A stretch of DNA of 64,000 bases from NCBI GenBank assembly GCA_011390885.1, contig JAABRO010000002.1:62001-126000 (forward strand), given 5' to 3'. The DNA comes from Gemmatimonas sp. (GTDB taxonomy: Bacteria; Gemmatimonadota; Gemmatimonadetes; Gemmatimonadales; Gemmatimonadaceae). The position numbers and the translations under genes were made by a program. Position 1 is the stretch's first letter. Each line of letters begins with the position of its first letter. The notes beneath the pieces are model-generated. The model was not told the origin of the DNA and made no database searches. It saw only the letters and a list, made by a program, of their open reading frames with translations. Below, in pieces: positions 38,740 to 48,549 of this stretch.

Positions 38740-38780
38740 TCAGGCGTCGCCGCTCAAGCGTCGCCGCTCAGGCGTCGCGC
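38739..38780. repeat. Tandem 14-bp repeat, three copies
   Basis: CTCAGGCGTCGCCG, then CTCAAGCGTCGCCG, then CTCAGGCGTCGCGC in direct tandem. Each unit contains TCA on the plus strand, a TGA on the minus strand, and the innermost of these at 38768-38770 is the stop of the usp gene. It is probably a slippage duplication at a gene end. Confidence 0.85.
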
Positions 38781-39679
38781 GCGCCCGGTGACGGGCAGAC
38801 GAGCACCGGCACGCTCGCGCCGCGAATGATCTTGTCCGCCACACTCCCGATCACCGCGCGACGCACGCCCGTGCGGCCGTGCGTGGCGAGTACGATGCCG
38901 AACGCGTGTGTGGCCTTGGCCGCGTCGAGAACCGCGCGCGGCGCGTCGTGGTGCACCACGGCATGGGTGCTCACCCGGCGCGTTGCCGTTCGATAGCGCT
39001 CGGCGAGCGGCTCGAGGTAGCCCTCGGTGAGGCGTACCGACGTCTCCGCAATCCACGTGCTTGACACAGCGGCGATCGGCGCGTCCTCCACGCGCACGAG
39101 CACGAACTCGCCGGTGCAGTCGCCGATCAGCTGTACGGCCTGCTCCAGCGCCCGTTCCGAAAGGGCCGACCCGTCGAGCGCGACGACCACGCGGGGGAAG
39201 AGCGGTTCGTCGGCCGTGGTCAGCGTCCACTTGCGCGCCGAGCGCGTCACGAGGAGCGGCACGTGGCTGCGGCGGAGCAGGGCGTCAGTCACGCTGCCAA
39301 GCCAGAGCCGGCTCAGGCCGCCGCGGCCATGCGTGGCCATGACGACGAGCTCGGCCGAGACGTCGGCGATCGCGGCTTCGATCTCGTCCACGATCGGCCC
39401 CTCGCGAAACTGCGTGGCCGTGGTGACCCCGTCCTTCATGGCCACGCGGCGCGCGATGCGCTCCAGCTGCTGCCGCAGATGATCGCGCACGTCGTGCTCA
39501 GCCGGCTCACGCAGCGACACGCCCGCGCCGCCGGTCGCGTCCTCGACACGCGGGGGCAGCGGGTGGGCGAGGGTGAGGACGATCGACGCCCCGTGCTGCT
39601 GCGCCAGCGGCACGGCGAGGGTCAGCGCACGTTCGCTGAACGGAGAGCCATCGAGCGGCACGAGGATACGGCGGGACAT
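38768..39679 (-). CDS. Tandem universal stress protein
   Basis: Cytoplasmic protein of 303 aa made of two USP domains. The first (1-145) starts RRILVPLDGSPFSERALTLA and has the ATP-binding motif ATHGRGGLSRLWLGSVTDAL. The second (~155-300) has VVALDGSALSERALEQAVQL and ATHGRTGVRRAVIGSVADKI. Both keep the G-2x-G-9x-G(S) pattern, so both may bind ATP. GGAGG lies eight bases upstream of the ATG. The gene is divergent from a methyltransferase-like gene and convergent with pilT. Family role is stress adaptation; the trigger is not visible here. Confidence 0.92.
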   Translation of the reverse strand: MSRRILVPLDGSPFSERALTLAVPLAQQHGASIVLTLAHPLPPRVEDATGGAGVSLREPAEHDVRDHLRQQLERIARRVAMKDGVTTATQFREGPIVDEIEAAIADVSAELVVMATHGRGGLSRLWLGSVTDALLRRSHVPLLVTRSARKWTLTTADEPLFPRVVVALDGSALSERALEQAVQLIGDCTGEFVLVRVEDAPIAAVSSTWIAETSVRLTEGYLEPLAERYRTATRRVSTHAVVHHDAPRAVLDAAKATHAFGIVLATHGRTGVRRAVIGSVADKIIRGASVPVLVCPSPGARDA

Positions 39680-39818
39680 GCGGCGCCTCCGGGGCGGGAG
39701 TGAGTCGGCGGGACGTCTCCCTCAGGTTGCGCATGTGCACCGCGCGTGGCTGTCGGCATGCACCTCGTGTAGTGTACGGTTTCTCCCGACAATCGACCGT
39801 CCCATTCCCCCTGACCGC

Positions 39819-40319
39819 ATGGCTGACGACGGCGCCGCACCGCCCCCCCCGGGGACGCGCAAGACGGCGGGCGTGATCGCCCCGCCACCACTCCTGCCGG
39901 CGGCGGTGATCGCGCTGGCCGAAGGGCTGCGCTGGCTGCTGCCGCTGCCGATGGCAGCGGCGGCTGGCGGGCGGCGCCTGGTCGTGGCGGGCGGGCTGCT
40001 GGCCTCGGCGCTCGCGATCGCGGCGGCGGCCGTGCTCGAACTCCGCCGCGCACGCACGCCGGTCGAGCCGTGGAAGCCCACGCGCTCGATCGTGACCACT
40101 GGGCCGTATGCGTTCAGCCGCAATCCGATCTACGTGGCCTTCCTTGGCGTGCAGCTCGCCTACGCGTGGGGACGGAGCAATGCGTGGGGGCTGCTGCTGC
40201 TGCCGGCGAGCATCGCGCTGCTGCACTGGGGCGTGATTGCCCGCGAGGAGCGATACCTGGTCGCGAAGTTCGGCGAGGCGTACCTCGGCTACCGGCAGCG
40301 CGTGCGCCGCTGGCTCTGA
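39819..40319 (+). CDS. Isoprenylcysteine/phospholipid methyltransferase-like membrane protein
   Basis: A 166-aa inner-membrane protein of the ICMT/PEMT type. Hydrophobic segments lie at ~25-45 and ~55-75. Next comes the conserved TTGPYAFSRNPIYVAFLGVQ (SAM- and membrane-proximal block), a third segment ~125-145, and the C-terminal EERYLVAKFGEAYLGYRQRV, which is typical of the family. A Pro/Ala stretch opens the protein. The methyl acceptor is unknown; in bacteria these proteins act on small lipids or are uncharacterised. Its stop lies 10 bases from the convergent S1/P1-like gene. Confidence 0.85.
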   Translation: MADDGAAPPPPGTRKTAGVIAPPPLLPAAVIALAEGLRWLLPLPMAAAAGGRRLVVAGGLLASALAIAAAAVLELRRARTPVEPWKPTRSIVTTGPYAFSRNPIYVAFLGVQLAYAWGRSNAWGLLLLPASIALLHWGVIAREERYLVAKFGEAYLGYRQRVRRWL

Positions 40320-40329
40320 CGGCGATGGC

Positions 40330-41268
40330 TCAGCGTGGAGCCGTCGCCGGGCCGGCGCTCGTCACCCACGCGGTCCACCAGAGATCGCGCAGCATGGTGG
40401 CGCCGGCGGCGAGCCGCTCGGAGGCAAACGCCTTGTTCTCCGCCGAGCGCGTGTCGATGCCCCAGGCGTCCGCCTTGTCGAGCTGGTAGAGGCGCTCCAC
40501 CTCGGCGTTGCCGCGCGCAATGTACGCGATGATCTCTGCGCGCAGGTCGGTGAGCACCCGGGGCTCTGCCGCAACGCGCGGCTGCACGTCGCCGAGCTCG
40601 ATGTGCGCCTGCACGTAGGCGCCTTCGAAGCGGCTGTGGAAGTTGCGGTCGGTGGCGTAGCCGTTCGGGTTCGGGCCATCCCACCCGTTGTAGTGGATGG
40701 TCGTGTGCGCGGGGTTGGACGCGTCCGCGACGTAGTGCCCGAGCACCCCGGCGTCATCGAGAACGCGCGCTTCGATCCAGGCGCGCGTGGCTGAATCGGG
40801 CGCCGAGCGCCACATGCGGAACTCCTGCCGCAGGCGCTGCGTGAGCTCGAGCATCGCGAAGGGAAGGAAGCCCATCTTCACCGCGTCCACGCCGGCGGCG
40901 CGCAGCGTGTCGATGTACGCGTAGCGGTGGGGCGCGCGCAGCGCGGCCGCGAGCGCGGCCGGCGTCGCCATCTCCGTGTCCATGAAGTGATCGGCGTTGA
41001 ACGCCCCATCGAGCGCCGGATCGAGGTCACGCTCGGCGCGCACCTTCCAGCGGTCGGGTTCGGGGTTCAAGTACGTGAGCTGATCGGTCGCGGCGCGGAA
41101 GAAGGCCGGCATGTCGGACGGCAGCGCGGTGGCCGCGGCGGTGCCGACGAGGCGGTGCCCCTTGGCCCCCCACGCGAAGAGCGAGGGGGGCACGCAGAGC
41201 GCGGCGATGGCGACGACCGAGAGGATCCGACGCGCGCGATGGCGGGAGGAGGAGGAAGGGCGAGGCAT
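40330..41268 (-). CDS. S1/P1-nuclease-like or phospholipase C-like zinc enzyme, secreted
   Basis: Exported enzyme of 312 aa. The signal peptide ends ...PPSLFA, so the mature protein begins WGAKGHRLVG. In S1/P1 nucleases and bacterial zinc phospholipase C the N-terminal Trp itself binds zinc, so this cleavage fits exactly. Further ligand candidates are the Asp/His in FNADHFMD and the HYVADASNPAHTTIHYNGWDG block. It lies nine bases after the CbiX-like gene and is probably cotranscribed with it, behind the Fur-family box. Whether the substrate is nucleic acid, as in S1/P1, or phospholipid cannot be decided from the sequence. Confidence 0.82.
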   Translation of the reverse strand: MPRPSSSSRHRARRILSVVAIAALCVPPSLFAWGAKGHRLVGTAAATALPSDMPAFFRAATDQLTYLNPEPDRWKVRAERDLDPALDGAFNADHFMDTEMATPAALAAALRAPHRYAYIDTLRAAGVDAVKMGFLPFAMLELTQRLRQEFRMWRSAPDSATRAWIEARVLDDAGVLGHYVADASNPAHTTIHYNGWDGPNPNGYATDRNFHSRFEGAYVQAHIELGDVQPRVAAEPRVLTDLRAEIIAYIARGNAEVERLYQLDKADAWGIDTRSAENKAFASERLAAGATMLRDLWWTAWVTSAGPATAPR

Positions 41269-41277
41269 GCGCGGAGC

Positions 41278-42207
41278 TTAGCGTCCCGAGCGCTCCTCGG
41301 CGACGGTGCCCTGCATCGTTTCGGTCACGCGACGCTCGATCCAGCGGGCGAGCAGCGGGTGCGGGAGGAGGGGTGTGCCCTCGTACACGATGTCGAGCCC
41401 GGCGAGATCGGCCGCGAACTTCTCGCGGCTGACGCGCCCCTTCGACACGAGCACGGGGACCACGGTGACCGTATCGTTCGTGATGGCGCGCTGCATCTCG
41501 ATGAGCTCGCGCACACGGCGAACCCCTTCGGCGCGCACGTCGACCGGCGCGTCATCGCGGACCATCTCCACCCGCACGTCCCGGAAGCCGGACTCCTCGC
41601 GCACACGCTCGGCCACCACGCGCAGGTTCCGCATCCAGGCCGCGTGATCCTCGGCCGAGTTGGGGCCGTGGGCAACGAGGAAGAGCGCCTTGCCCGACGC
41701 GTTCGGGGTGAGCGCCCGGGCGCGCTCGGCGAGCACCGTGGCCATCTCCGGCGCGTCGTCGAGGGCGCGCGCCACGCGCATCGGCACCGAGACGGATGGG
41801 CGCTCGAGGCCACCCATGTGCAGGTGGTGGTGCATCATGTGGTCGAGCGAGTCCGTAAGGCCGGCGAGGTAGCGGATCTGCTCGTAGTGACCGCTGTGGC
41901 TCGAGACGAGCAGCGGCACGATCACGATGTCCGTGGCGCCGTCGGCCACGAGGCGGGCCACCTGGTCCTGAAAGCGGTGCGTGGCCGCGGCGGGGCCCAT
42001 GAGGTACGCCAGCTGCAGCGGGCCGCCGGTGTTCGCCGTGCGGGCAATTCGCTCGACCTCCGCATTCCAGCTGGGCTCGCCGCCATGGGCGATGAGCAGG
42101 GTGCCGACGGTGCGGGCCGGTGCCTGCGCCTGCGAGGCGGCGGCGGGGAGCAGGGCGGCGGTGGCGGCCGCGATGGCCAGTGTGCGGAGTCGGGCGGAAA
42201 GGCGCAT
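41278..42207 (-). CDS. Periplasmic CbiX/sirohydrochlorin chelatase-like protein
   Basis: A 309-aa exported protein. The signal sequence MRLSARLRTLAIAAATAALL is cut near SQAQ. It has two chelatase-fold halves: the first with LLIAHGGEPSWNAEVERIA and IVPLLVSSHSGHYEQIRYL (His residues of the metal site), the second with LFLVAHGPNSAEDHAAWM and VVPVLVSKGRVSREKFAADL. A His-rich stretch DHMMHHHLHMGG lies between. Cytoplasmic CbiX inserts cobalt or iron into sirohydrochlorin; periplasmic relatives are known as metal or heme handlers. A Fur-family box and promoter lie upstream, and the S1/P1-like gene follows nine bases on. Confidence 0.82.
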   Translation of the reverse strand: MRLSARLRTLAIAAATAALLPAAASQAQAPARTVGTLLIAHGGEPSWNAEVERIARTANTGGPLQLAYLMGPAAATHRFQDQVARLVADGATDIVIVPLLVSSHSGHYEQIRYLAGLTDSLDHMMHHHLHMGGLERPSVSVPMRVARALDDAPEMATVLAERARALTPNASGKALFLVAHGPNSAEDHAAWMRNLRVVAERVREESGFRDVRVEMVRDDAPVDVRAEGVRRVRELIEMQRAITNDTVTVVPVLVSKGRVSREKFAADLAGLDIVYEGTPLLPHPLLARWIERRVTETMQGTVAEERSGR

Positions 42208-42274
42208 AGGGGAGAAAAAGCGTCGGGATTGACTGCGCACCGCGTCGAGAGGGCCGGGTGCTCGGACGCGTGAG

Positions 42275-42303
42275 ATGCTAAGCCGACACATTCACTCGGT
42301 CAA
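42275..42303 (-). promoter_or_regulatory. Sigma-70 type promoter of the chelatase operon
   Basis: On the minus strand TTGACC (42303-42298), a 17-base spacer and TAGCAT (42280-42275). It ends 67 bases before the chelatase start at 42207. The Fur-family box begins eight bases upstream of the -35. Confidence 0.62.
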
Positions 42304-42310
42304 GTCTTTG

Positions 42311-42327
42311 TTGAGATTCGTTCTCAA
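42311..42327 (-). promoter_or_regulatory. Fur-family operator (7-1-7 inverted repeat)
   Basis: TTGAGATTCGTTCTCAA: a six-base perfect inverted repeat around a five-base centre, two mismatches from the 7-1-7 form TGAGAAT-N-ATTCTCA. It lies immediately upstream of the -35 of the chelatase promoter. Iron (Fur) regulation is likeliest, but Zur or PerR sites are similar and one operon product is a zinc enzyme. Confidence 0.6.
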
Positions 42328-42360
42328 TCAAAGATCTTGGGCGACCGACCACCGGTCCGA

Positions 42361-43533
<1,173 letters not shown>

Positions 43534-43670
43534 GCGATGAGGTTAGCGAGCATCGAGGAGGACGGGGAGGGACGCGGTCACCATCGGCGCCGAAACCCTC
43601 TACGTTGCATCGCGTACGGAGTGACGAAGGACGCTTACCGGGCACCGGAACAGGCACGACGGAGGCAGGA

Positions 43671-44570
43671 ATGTCGAAGATGCGGGTCCTGATCGTCGAT
43701 GACGAGGCACTCTCGCGCCAGCGGCTGCGGCGCCTCGTGCAGGCCGAACCCGATACCGAGGTCATCGGCGAGTGCGCCGACGGCAACGCGGCGCTGCAGG
43801 CCATCCGCGACCAGCAGCCCGACGTGGTCTGCCTCGACGTACAGATGCCGGAGCTCGACGGGTTCGGTGTGCTGCAGGCGCTGCGGGGCGAGGCCGCACC
43901 CAAGGTGATCTTCGTGACCGCCTATGACGAGCATGCGGTGCGTGCCTTCGAAGTGCACGCGGTGGACTACGTGCTCAAGCCAGTCGATGCCGATCGGTTT
44001 CGTGTGGCCTTTCAGCGTGCGCGCATCGCCCACGAACGCGAGTCGGCGGCGGACCGGCTCGGGCAGCTGCTCGACACGGTGCGTCGCGTGTCGGGGAACG
44101 GATCGGGAGCGGTCGATGCGATGGCCGCGGAGCCTGCATCCCGCCGCTCGGCGGAGCGGCGCGCGACCGGCGCGCGCGACGAGACCGATGCGGCAGACGC
44201 ACCCGCCACCGGCGCGCCGTCTGGAGGGCCGCCGGCGTACGCCAGCCGCATTCTGGTGAAGCACGACGGGCGCATGTTCTTCGTGAAGGTCGGGGATATC
44301 GACTGGATCGAGGCCGACCGCAACTACGTGCGCCTGCACGTCGGGACGCAAGCGCACACCATCCGCGAGCGCATCAGCCACCTCGAGTCCACCCTCGATC
44401 CGCGGCTGTTCGCGCGCATCCATCGCTCCACCATCGTGAATCTCAACCGGATTCGCGAGATGCAGCAATGGTTCTCGGGCGACTACGTCGTGCTCCTCGA
44501 GAACGGCACGCGGCTGCGACTGAGCCGGCACTATCGCGACCAGGTGGAGCGTCAGGTCGGCGCGGCCTGA
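43671..44570 (+). CDS. LytTR-family response regulator
   Basis: DNA-binding regulator of 299 aa. Receiver: MRVLIVDDEALSRQRLRRLV with the acidic pair, the phosphoacceptor Asp in VVCLDVQMPELDG near residue 56, and the Lys in YVLKPVDADRF. A Ala/Arg-rich linker (~145-195) leads to the LytTR domain (~200-299: VKVGDIDWIEADRNYVRLHV, LFARIHRSTIVNLNRIRE, LRLSRHYRDQVERQ). GGAGG lies five bases upstream of the ATG. The LytS-type kinase is encoded divergently. The last 19 bases overlap the end of the convergent SDR gene. Confidence 0.95.
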   Translation: MSKMRVLIVDDEALSRQRLRRLVQAEPDTEVIGECADGNAALQAIRDQQPDVVCLDVQMPELDGFGVLQALRGEAAPKVIFVTAYDEHAVRAFEVHAVDYVLKPVDADRFRVAFQRARIAHERESAADRLGQLLDTVRRVSGNGSGAVDAMAAEPASRRSAERRATGARDETDAADAPATGAPSGGPPAYASRILVKHDGRMFFVKVGDIDWIEADRNYVRLHVGTQAHTIRERISHLESTLDPRLFARIHRSTIVNLNRIREMQQWFSGDYVVLLENGTRLRLSRHYRDQVERQVGAA

Positions 44571-45469
44571 GGGCGTGCGGGCACGCTCGCGCGCGACGGG
44601 CCCAAGGTGCGCGCATGGCGCAGCGACGCCGCGAACTCCGAGACGAATGCCTCGAGCGAGCGCGGTGCACGGCCGGTCAGCGTGCGCACCGCGTCGCTCG
44701 GAGTGCTCAGGTCGCCGCGCCGAATCATGAGCTGCCAGAGCGCCCGGTCTTCGGCCTTCCAGCGCGGCGTGCCGCCCGCCAGCAGGCTGCGCACGAAGTC
44801 GGCGGGTGGGCAGTCCACGTAGGTCACCGGCGCGCCCATCGCCGAGCCCAGCGCCGCCGCGACCTCGTACGCCGAGTGTGGAGCGGCGCCGGTCAGCTCC
44901 CACACGTGGCCCGATCGGGGCGGATCGAGCGCGAGGTGGGTGAGCACCGACGCGACGTCGCGGGCATCGACATCGACGGCGAGGCCGCGGCCCTGGCAGC
45001 CGTAGAACGCATGTTGGGAGCAGAGGCTGTCCACCTGTGCGTGCAGATGTTGCATCGTGCGGTGCGCGCGCACGATGGCCAGGTGGAAGCCGCTGGTCGC
45101 GAGCCGTCGCTCCGACGCCCAGTGCCAGCGTGCGACCTGCACCGGCGCATCGGCCGCCGCGCCGGCCACCGAAAGCTTGATCACGCGGCGCACGCCGTGG
45201 TGCTCGGCCGCCGTGAGGATCCCGGCTTCGACGTCCGCCAGGTCGGGGTGCGCGCGGGACAGCAGGAACAGCGTCTCGACCTGGTCGAGGGCGAGGTCGA
45301 GGGCGCGGCGGTCGGTGACGTCGCCGGTCACCAGATCGGCCGCGCCGAACTCTTCCGCGGTGACGGCGCAGCGCGCGGGCACGAGGGCGCGCACCGGGAT
45401 CCGCGCGCTGGTCAACGCGTGCGCGACGTGCCGTCCGACGAGGGTGTCCGCTCCGGTGAGGAGGAGCAT
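44552..45469 (-). CDS. NmrA-like atypical short-chain dehydrogenase
   Basis: Predicted NAD(P)-binding protein of 305 aa. It begins MLLLTGADTLVGRHVAHALT, a glycine motif of the TGxxGxxG kind with one position altered, then DVTDRRALDLALDQVETLFL. A VDVDARDVASVL block near residue 165 and GHVWELTGAAPHSAYEVAAA follow, typical of NmrA/quinone-oxidoreductase-like SDRs. The catalytic Tyr-x3-Lys is not obvious, so it may be a sensor or reductase. GGAGG precedes the ATG at 45469. It overlaps the end of the regulator gene tail to tail. Confidence 0.85.
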   Translation of the reverse strand: MLLLTGADTLVGRHVAHALTSARIPVRALVPARCAVTAEEFGAADLVTGDVTDRRALDLALDQVETLFLLSRAHPDLADVEAGILTAAEHHGVRRVIKLSVAGAAADAPVQVARWHWASERRLATSGFHLAIVRAHRTMQHLHAQVDSLCSQHAFYGCQGRGLAVDVDARDVASVLTHLALDPPRSGHVWELTGAAPHSAYEVAAALGSAMGAPVTYVDCPPADFVRSLLAGGTPRWKAEDRALWQLMIRRGDLSTPSDAVRTLTGRAPRSLEAFVSEFAASLRHARTLGPSRASVPARPQAAPT

Positions 45470-45531
45470 GGGGCCTCCACTGCAGGGTCGGGGCCACGGG
45501 CGGGCGATGCCGGCCGCCCTGTCCTGCATTA

Positions 45532-45537
45532 TACATC
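45532..45537 (-). promoter_or_regulatory. TATAAT-type -10 element in divergent promoter region
   Basis: A perfect minus-strand TATAAT 63 bases before the SDR start at 45469; the overlapping plus-strand bases give TATACA for the hydrolase. No convincing -35 is seen for either, so this is a candidate only. Confidence 0.35.
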
Positions 45538-45608
45538 GGCAAGGACCGGCGGCCAGCGAAGAGGCCCCGACACCAACCGAGCCCACACCGTCCAACGCGG
45601 AGCCCGAC

Positions 45609-46589
45609 ATGCACCTGCGGCTGCGGCTGGCCGATCTCGCCATCCGGTGGCGCTTCAAGCGACACGCGCATCGGCCGGTGGACGTGACGTGGGCCCGCAC
45701 GCGCATCGGGCGCCCGCTCTGGATGCGCCGCGTGGTCACGCCGCGCATCGAGCGCGAGGTGGTGCGCCTCGACACGCACGAGGTCGAGGTGCTGCGACCG
45801 CCCGGTCACGCGTCGGCCCCACTGGAGCGCGCCGTGCTGTACGTGCATGGCGGCGGCTACATCGCGTGCTCCCCGTCCACGCACCGTCCGCTCACCGCGC
45901 GGCTCGCGCGCGAGTGGCGTGCGCTGACCGTCGTGCCCGACTACCGCCTCGCGCCCGAACACCCGTTCCCGGCGGGACGCGACGATGTGCTACGGACCTG
46001 GCGCTGGATGCTCGAGCACGTCGGTCTCGATCCGGCCGAGGTTGTTTGGGCCGGCGACTCGGCCGGTGGCGGACTGGCGCTGGCGGCGGCGCTCGCCTGC
46101 GATGAGGCTGGCCTGCCGCGCCCCGCCGCCATCGTGGCGTTCAGTCCGTGGGCGGACCTCGCGTGCACCGGCGCGTCGCTGCAGGAGAACGCGCACCGCT
46201 GTGCCATGTTCGTGCCCGCGCAGCTCGAGGCCGTGGCGCGGCTGTACGCCGGCGACGCGTCGCCGAACGATCCCGGTGTGTCGCCGTTGCATGCATCGCT
46301 CGAATCGCTGCCGCCGCTGCTGCTGCATGTGGGCACCGATGAGCTGCTGCGCGACGACACCGTGCGCCTCGCCGCACGCGCGCGCGACGCCGGCGTGCCG
46401 GTCGAGTATCGCGCGTGGCCGGGCGTGCCGCACGTCTGGCAGTTCCTCGCGGGCTTCCTTCCCGAGGCGCGCGAATCGCTCGACCTCGCGGAGGCGTTTG
46501 TGCGCCGACATGCGCCGGCGCGCACGGGCGTCGGCGTGCCCGACACGACGCGAATCGCAGGCACCGAAACGCGCGTGCCGCACGCGTGA
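45609..46589 (+). CDS. Alpha/beta hydrolase, HSL-type esterase
   Basis: Cytoplasmic esterase or lipase of 326 aa in the hormone-sensitive-lipase family. The oxyanion motif YVHGGGYIACSPSTHRPLT lies near residue 80, VVPDYRLAPEHPFPAG follows, and the nucleophile elbow is WAGDSAGGGLALAAALA near residue 145. The catalytic Asp is likely in LLHVGTDELLRDD, and the His in WPGVPHVWQF. No signal peptide. Substrates in this family are short acyl esters. It is divergent from the SDR gene. Confidence 0.92.
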   Translation: MHLRLRLADLAIRWRFKRHAHRPVDVTWARTRIGRPLWMRRVVTPRIEREVVRLDTHEVEVLRPPGHASAPLERAVLYVHGGGYIACSPSTHRPLTARLAREWRALTVVPDYRLAPEHPFPAGRDDVLRTWRWMLEHVGLDPAEVVWAGDSAGGGLALAAALACDEAGLPRPAAIVAFSPWADLACTGASLQENAHRCAMFVPAQLEAVARLYAGDASPNDPGVSPLHASLESLPPLLLHVGTDELLRDDTVRLAARARDAGVPVEYRAWPGVPHVWQFLAGFLPEARESLDLAEAFVRRHAPARTGVGVPDTTRIAGTETRVPHA

Positions 46590-46659
46590 CGACATCGTGA
46601 CCGAGCTCGGCCGTGGGCGTCCCTGCTGCAACCACCCCACCTCCGCTCGACACCACGAC

Positions 46660-46932
46660 ATGATGGTCTTCCGTTCCCCTGACTGGATTCCTCTCGAACG
46701 CGCGCTCATGCGCGAATACGGCGAAGCGGCGCGCGACGCGGCCGCTGCCTTCTGGTTCGTCGGCTATGTCGACGGGCCCGATGATGTGGGGGAGCTTCGT
46801 CTGTACGAGCACTCGTCGACGCGCCGTCGCCTGGTGCTCGACACCGACGGCCGCGCCTACCGCCAGCACGCCGACCTCGAGCACTTCAGTCCGGTGGACC
46901 TGCAGGATGCGCTGGTCGACGCGCTGACCTGA
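46660..46932 (+). CDS. Small hypothetical protein, 90 aa
   Basis: The soluble product begins MMVFRSPDWIPLERALMREY and is rich in Asp, Glu and aromatic residues (AAFWFVGYVDGPDDVGELRL), with no signal or membrane segment. The C-terminal half (SSTRRRLVLDTDGRAYRQHA, then DLEHFSPVDLQDALVDALT) looks globular. No family is recognised. It lies 70 bases after the esterase and 58 bases before the TPR-like gene, all on the plus strand. Confidence 0.65.
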   Translation: MMVFRSPDWIPLERALMREYGEAARDAAAAFWFVGYVDGPDDVGELRLYEHSSTRRRLVLDTDGRAYRQHADLEHFSPVDLQDALVDALT

Positions 46933-46990
46933 CGGCAGCGGCTGGGCGACGGGCTCAAGACGCGTGCTGGGCGCGTCGACACTCCGTCGG

Positions 46991-48442
46991 ATGGACGTCC
47001 GCCCCCTCGACCCGCGCGCGCCGCGCGCCCTGCCTGCGGTCACGCCGGTGCCTCGTGCCGGCGGCGCGTCGCCGATCGCACGGGAGTTGCTCGGCAGCGG
47101 CGTGGACCTCGGCACGCTGCTCGGCGAGGCGACCGACTCGCTCATCGCGCGCGAGATGCCCTCGGCGACGGCGCTCGGCGAGGTGCTCGAACGCGCGCGC
47201 GGCGCGCTGGTGCGCGGTGCGCCGAGGGAAGTGCTCGCGGCGCTCGACGCGGACTGGGAGGGGGCCGCCCGCACCGATGGCGGGTGGTACTACCGCGCCG
47301 CCGCGCTGCTGCTGCTCGGGCTGGCCGGGGAGGCCGATCGCGTGCTCGATCAGGCGGTCGACGTCCGGCCCGGCGCGAGCGCGCCGCACTTCCTGCGCAG
47401 TGTCGTGCGGTCGGCGCTGGGGGACGCGTCGGGCGCGCGCGCCGCGCTGGAGGCGGCGACGTCGCTGCACCCGCTGCCGACAGCGCCCGGCGAACCGGCG
47501 GTCCATCCGGTGCTGCGCGCATGGGAAGCCGTGCTGCGCGCGCGTAGCGGTGATCCGAGTGGGGCATCGGCGCTGCTCGGCGCGCTCCCCGAGACGGAGA
47601 TCGCGGCGCCGGTGCTGGCGTGGGCGCGGCAGGTGGTGCAGCGCACGTCGGCGGACGCCATGCGGCACGGGGCGGGGCGTGCCGCGACGGCTCCGGCCGC
47701 GACGTCACCGGCCGCGACGGCGCAGGCCGAGCCGGACGCGCAAGTGCGGCTGGACCCACTCGAAGGCGCGCTGCATCGGCTCGGGGCGCGGCTTTCCGGC
47801 GCGCCGGCCGATGCGCTGCAGGCGGACGTGCGCGCCGCGCTGCAAGCGCTCTCGCCGGCGGGGCTGCTGCGCGATGCGGCCGCGCCGGCGCGTGAGCAGG
47901 CGGTGCGGTCGGTGCTGGGCTCACTGCTGCAGCTGCTCGCCGAGCGCGCGGGCACGCCGGCGCACGGCGTGGCGGCCGCGGTACCGAGCGCCGCGCCCGG
48001 ATCGCCGGCCGTGCCACCCTGGCGACGCGAGGTGCTGCTCGCGCTGCGGGAGGGACGGCTGGAGGAGGTCGAGCGCGAGTTGCAGCGCGGCGCCCACCGC
48101 GAGGCGGCGGGGGCGGTCACGGTGCTGCGCGCGCTGGCGCGTGGCGCCGGCGTGGCGGGCGAGCTCGTCGACGGGTCGCCGTCGGTGCTCGCGCCGCGCG
48201 ACGACGGGGTGCTCGCCCCCGTGCGATTCGGGCTCGTGCTGCTTCCCGATCCGTGGGCGGTGCGGGCGCCCGAGCCGCGCCGCGTGCGCAGGGCACCCGC
48301 CACGCCAGCGGGTCGGGCCGCTCTCGCGGACGCCGCCGCCGATCGGCCGTCGCGCGAGGCGCGCGGACTCGTGGTGCCGGGGCGGCTGCGACTGCTGCTG
48401 TTCCTGCTGCTCGCCGGCGCAGCCTGGCTGGCGCTCCGCTAG
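46991..48442 (+). CDS. TPR-like helical protein with C-terminal membrane anchor
   Basis: A 483-aa protein rich in Ala, Leu and Arg. Residues ~30-220 form helix pairs with a TPR-like look (WYYRAAALLLLGLAGEADRV, LRSVVRSALGDASGARAALE). An Ala/Pro-rich region and a second helical region (~250-400) follow. A hydrophobic segment RLRLLLFLLLAGAAWLALR closes the protein as a tail anchor. The ATG at 46991 gives MDVRPLDPRAPRALP. No defined family is recognised. Codon use is as GC-rich as its neighbours. A TAGATT-like element straddles its stop, before the deoxyhypusine-synthase-like gene. Confidence 0.72.
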   Translation: MDVRPLDPRAPRALPAVTPVPRAGGASPIARELLGSGVDLGTLLGEATDSLIAREMPSATALGEVLERARGALVRGAPREVLAALDADWEGAARTDGGWYYRAAALLLLGLAGEADRVLDQAVDVRPGASAPHFLRSVVRSALGDASGARAALEAATSLHPLPTAPGEPAVHPVLRAWEAVLRARSGDPSGASALLGALPETEIAAPVLAWARQVVQRTSADAMRHGAGRAATAPAATSPAATAQAEPDAQVRLDPLEGALHRLGARLSGAPADALQADVRAALQALSPAGLLRDAAAPAREQAVRSVLGSLLQLLAERAGTPAHGVAAAVPSAAPGSPAVPPWRREVLLALREGRLEEVERELQRGAHREAAGAVTVLRALARGAGVAGELVDGSPSVLAPRDDGVLAPVRFGLVLLPDPWAVRAPEPRRVRRAPATPAGRAALADAAADRPSREARGLVVPGRLRLLLFLLLAGAAWLALR

Positions 48443-48549
48443 ATTGCGGGGTCGCTCAGGGCTCCGGTGCGCGCCGCGCACGGAGCGCCTGTCCGTTCGC
48501 CCCGCGTCGGCGGTCCGTCGCCGTGTTCACGCCCGAATCCGTCCCGATC

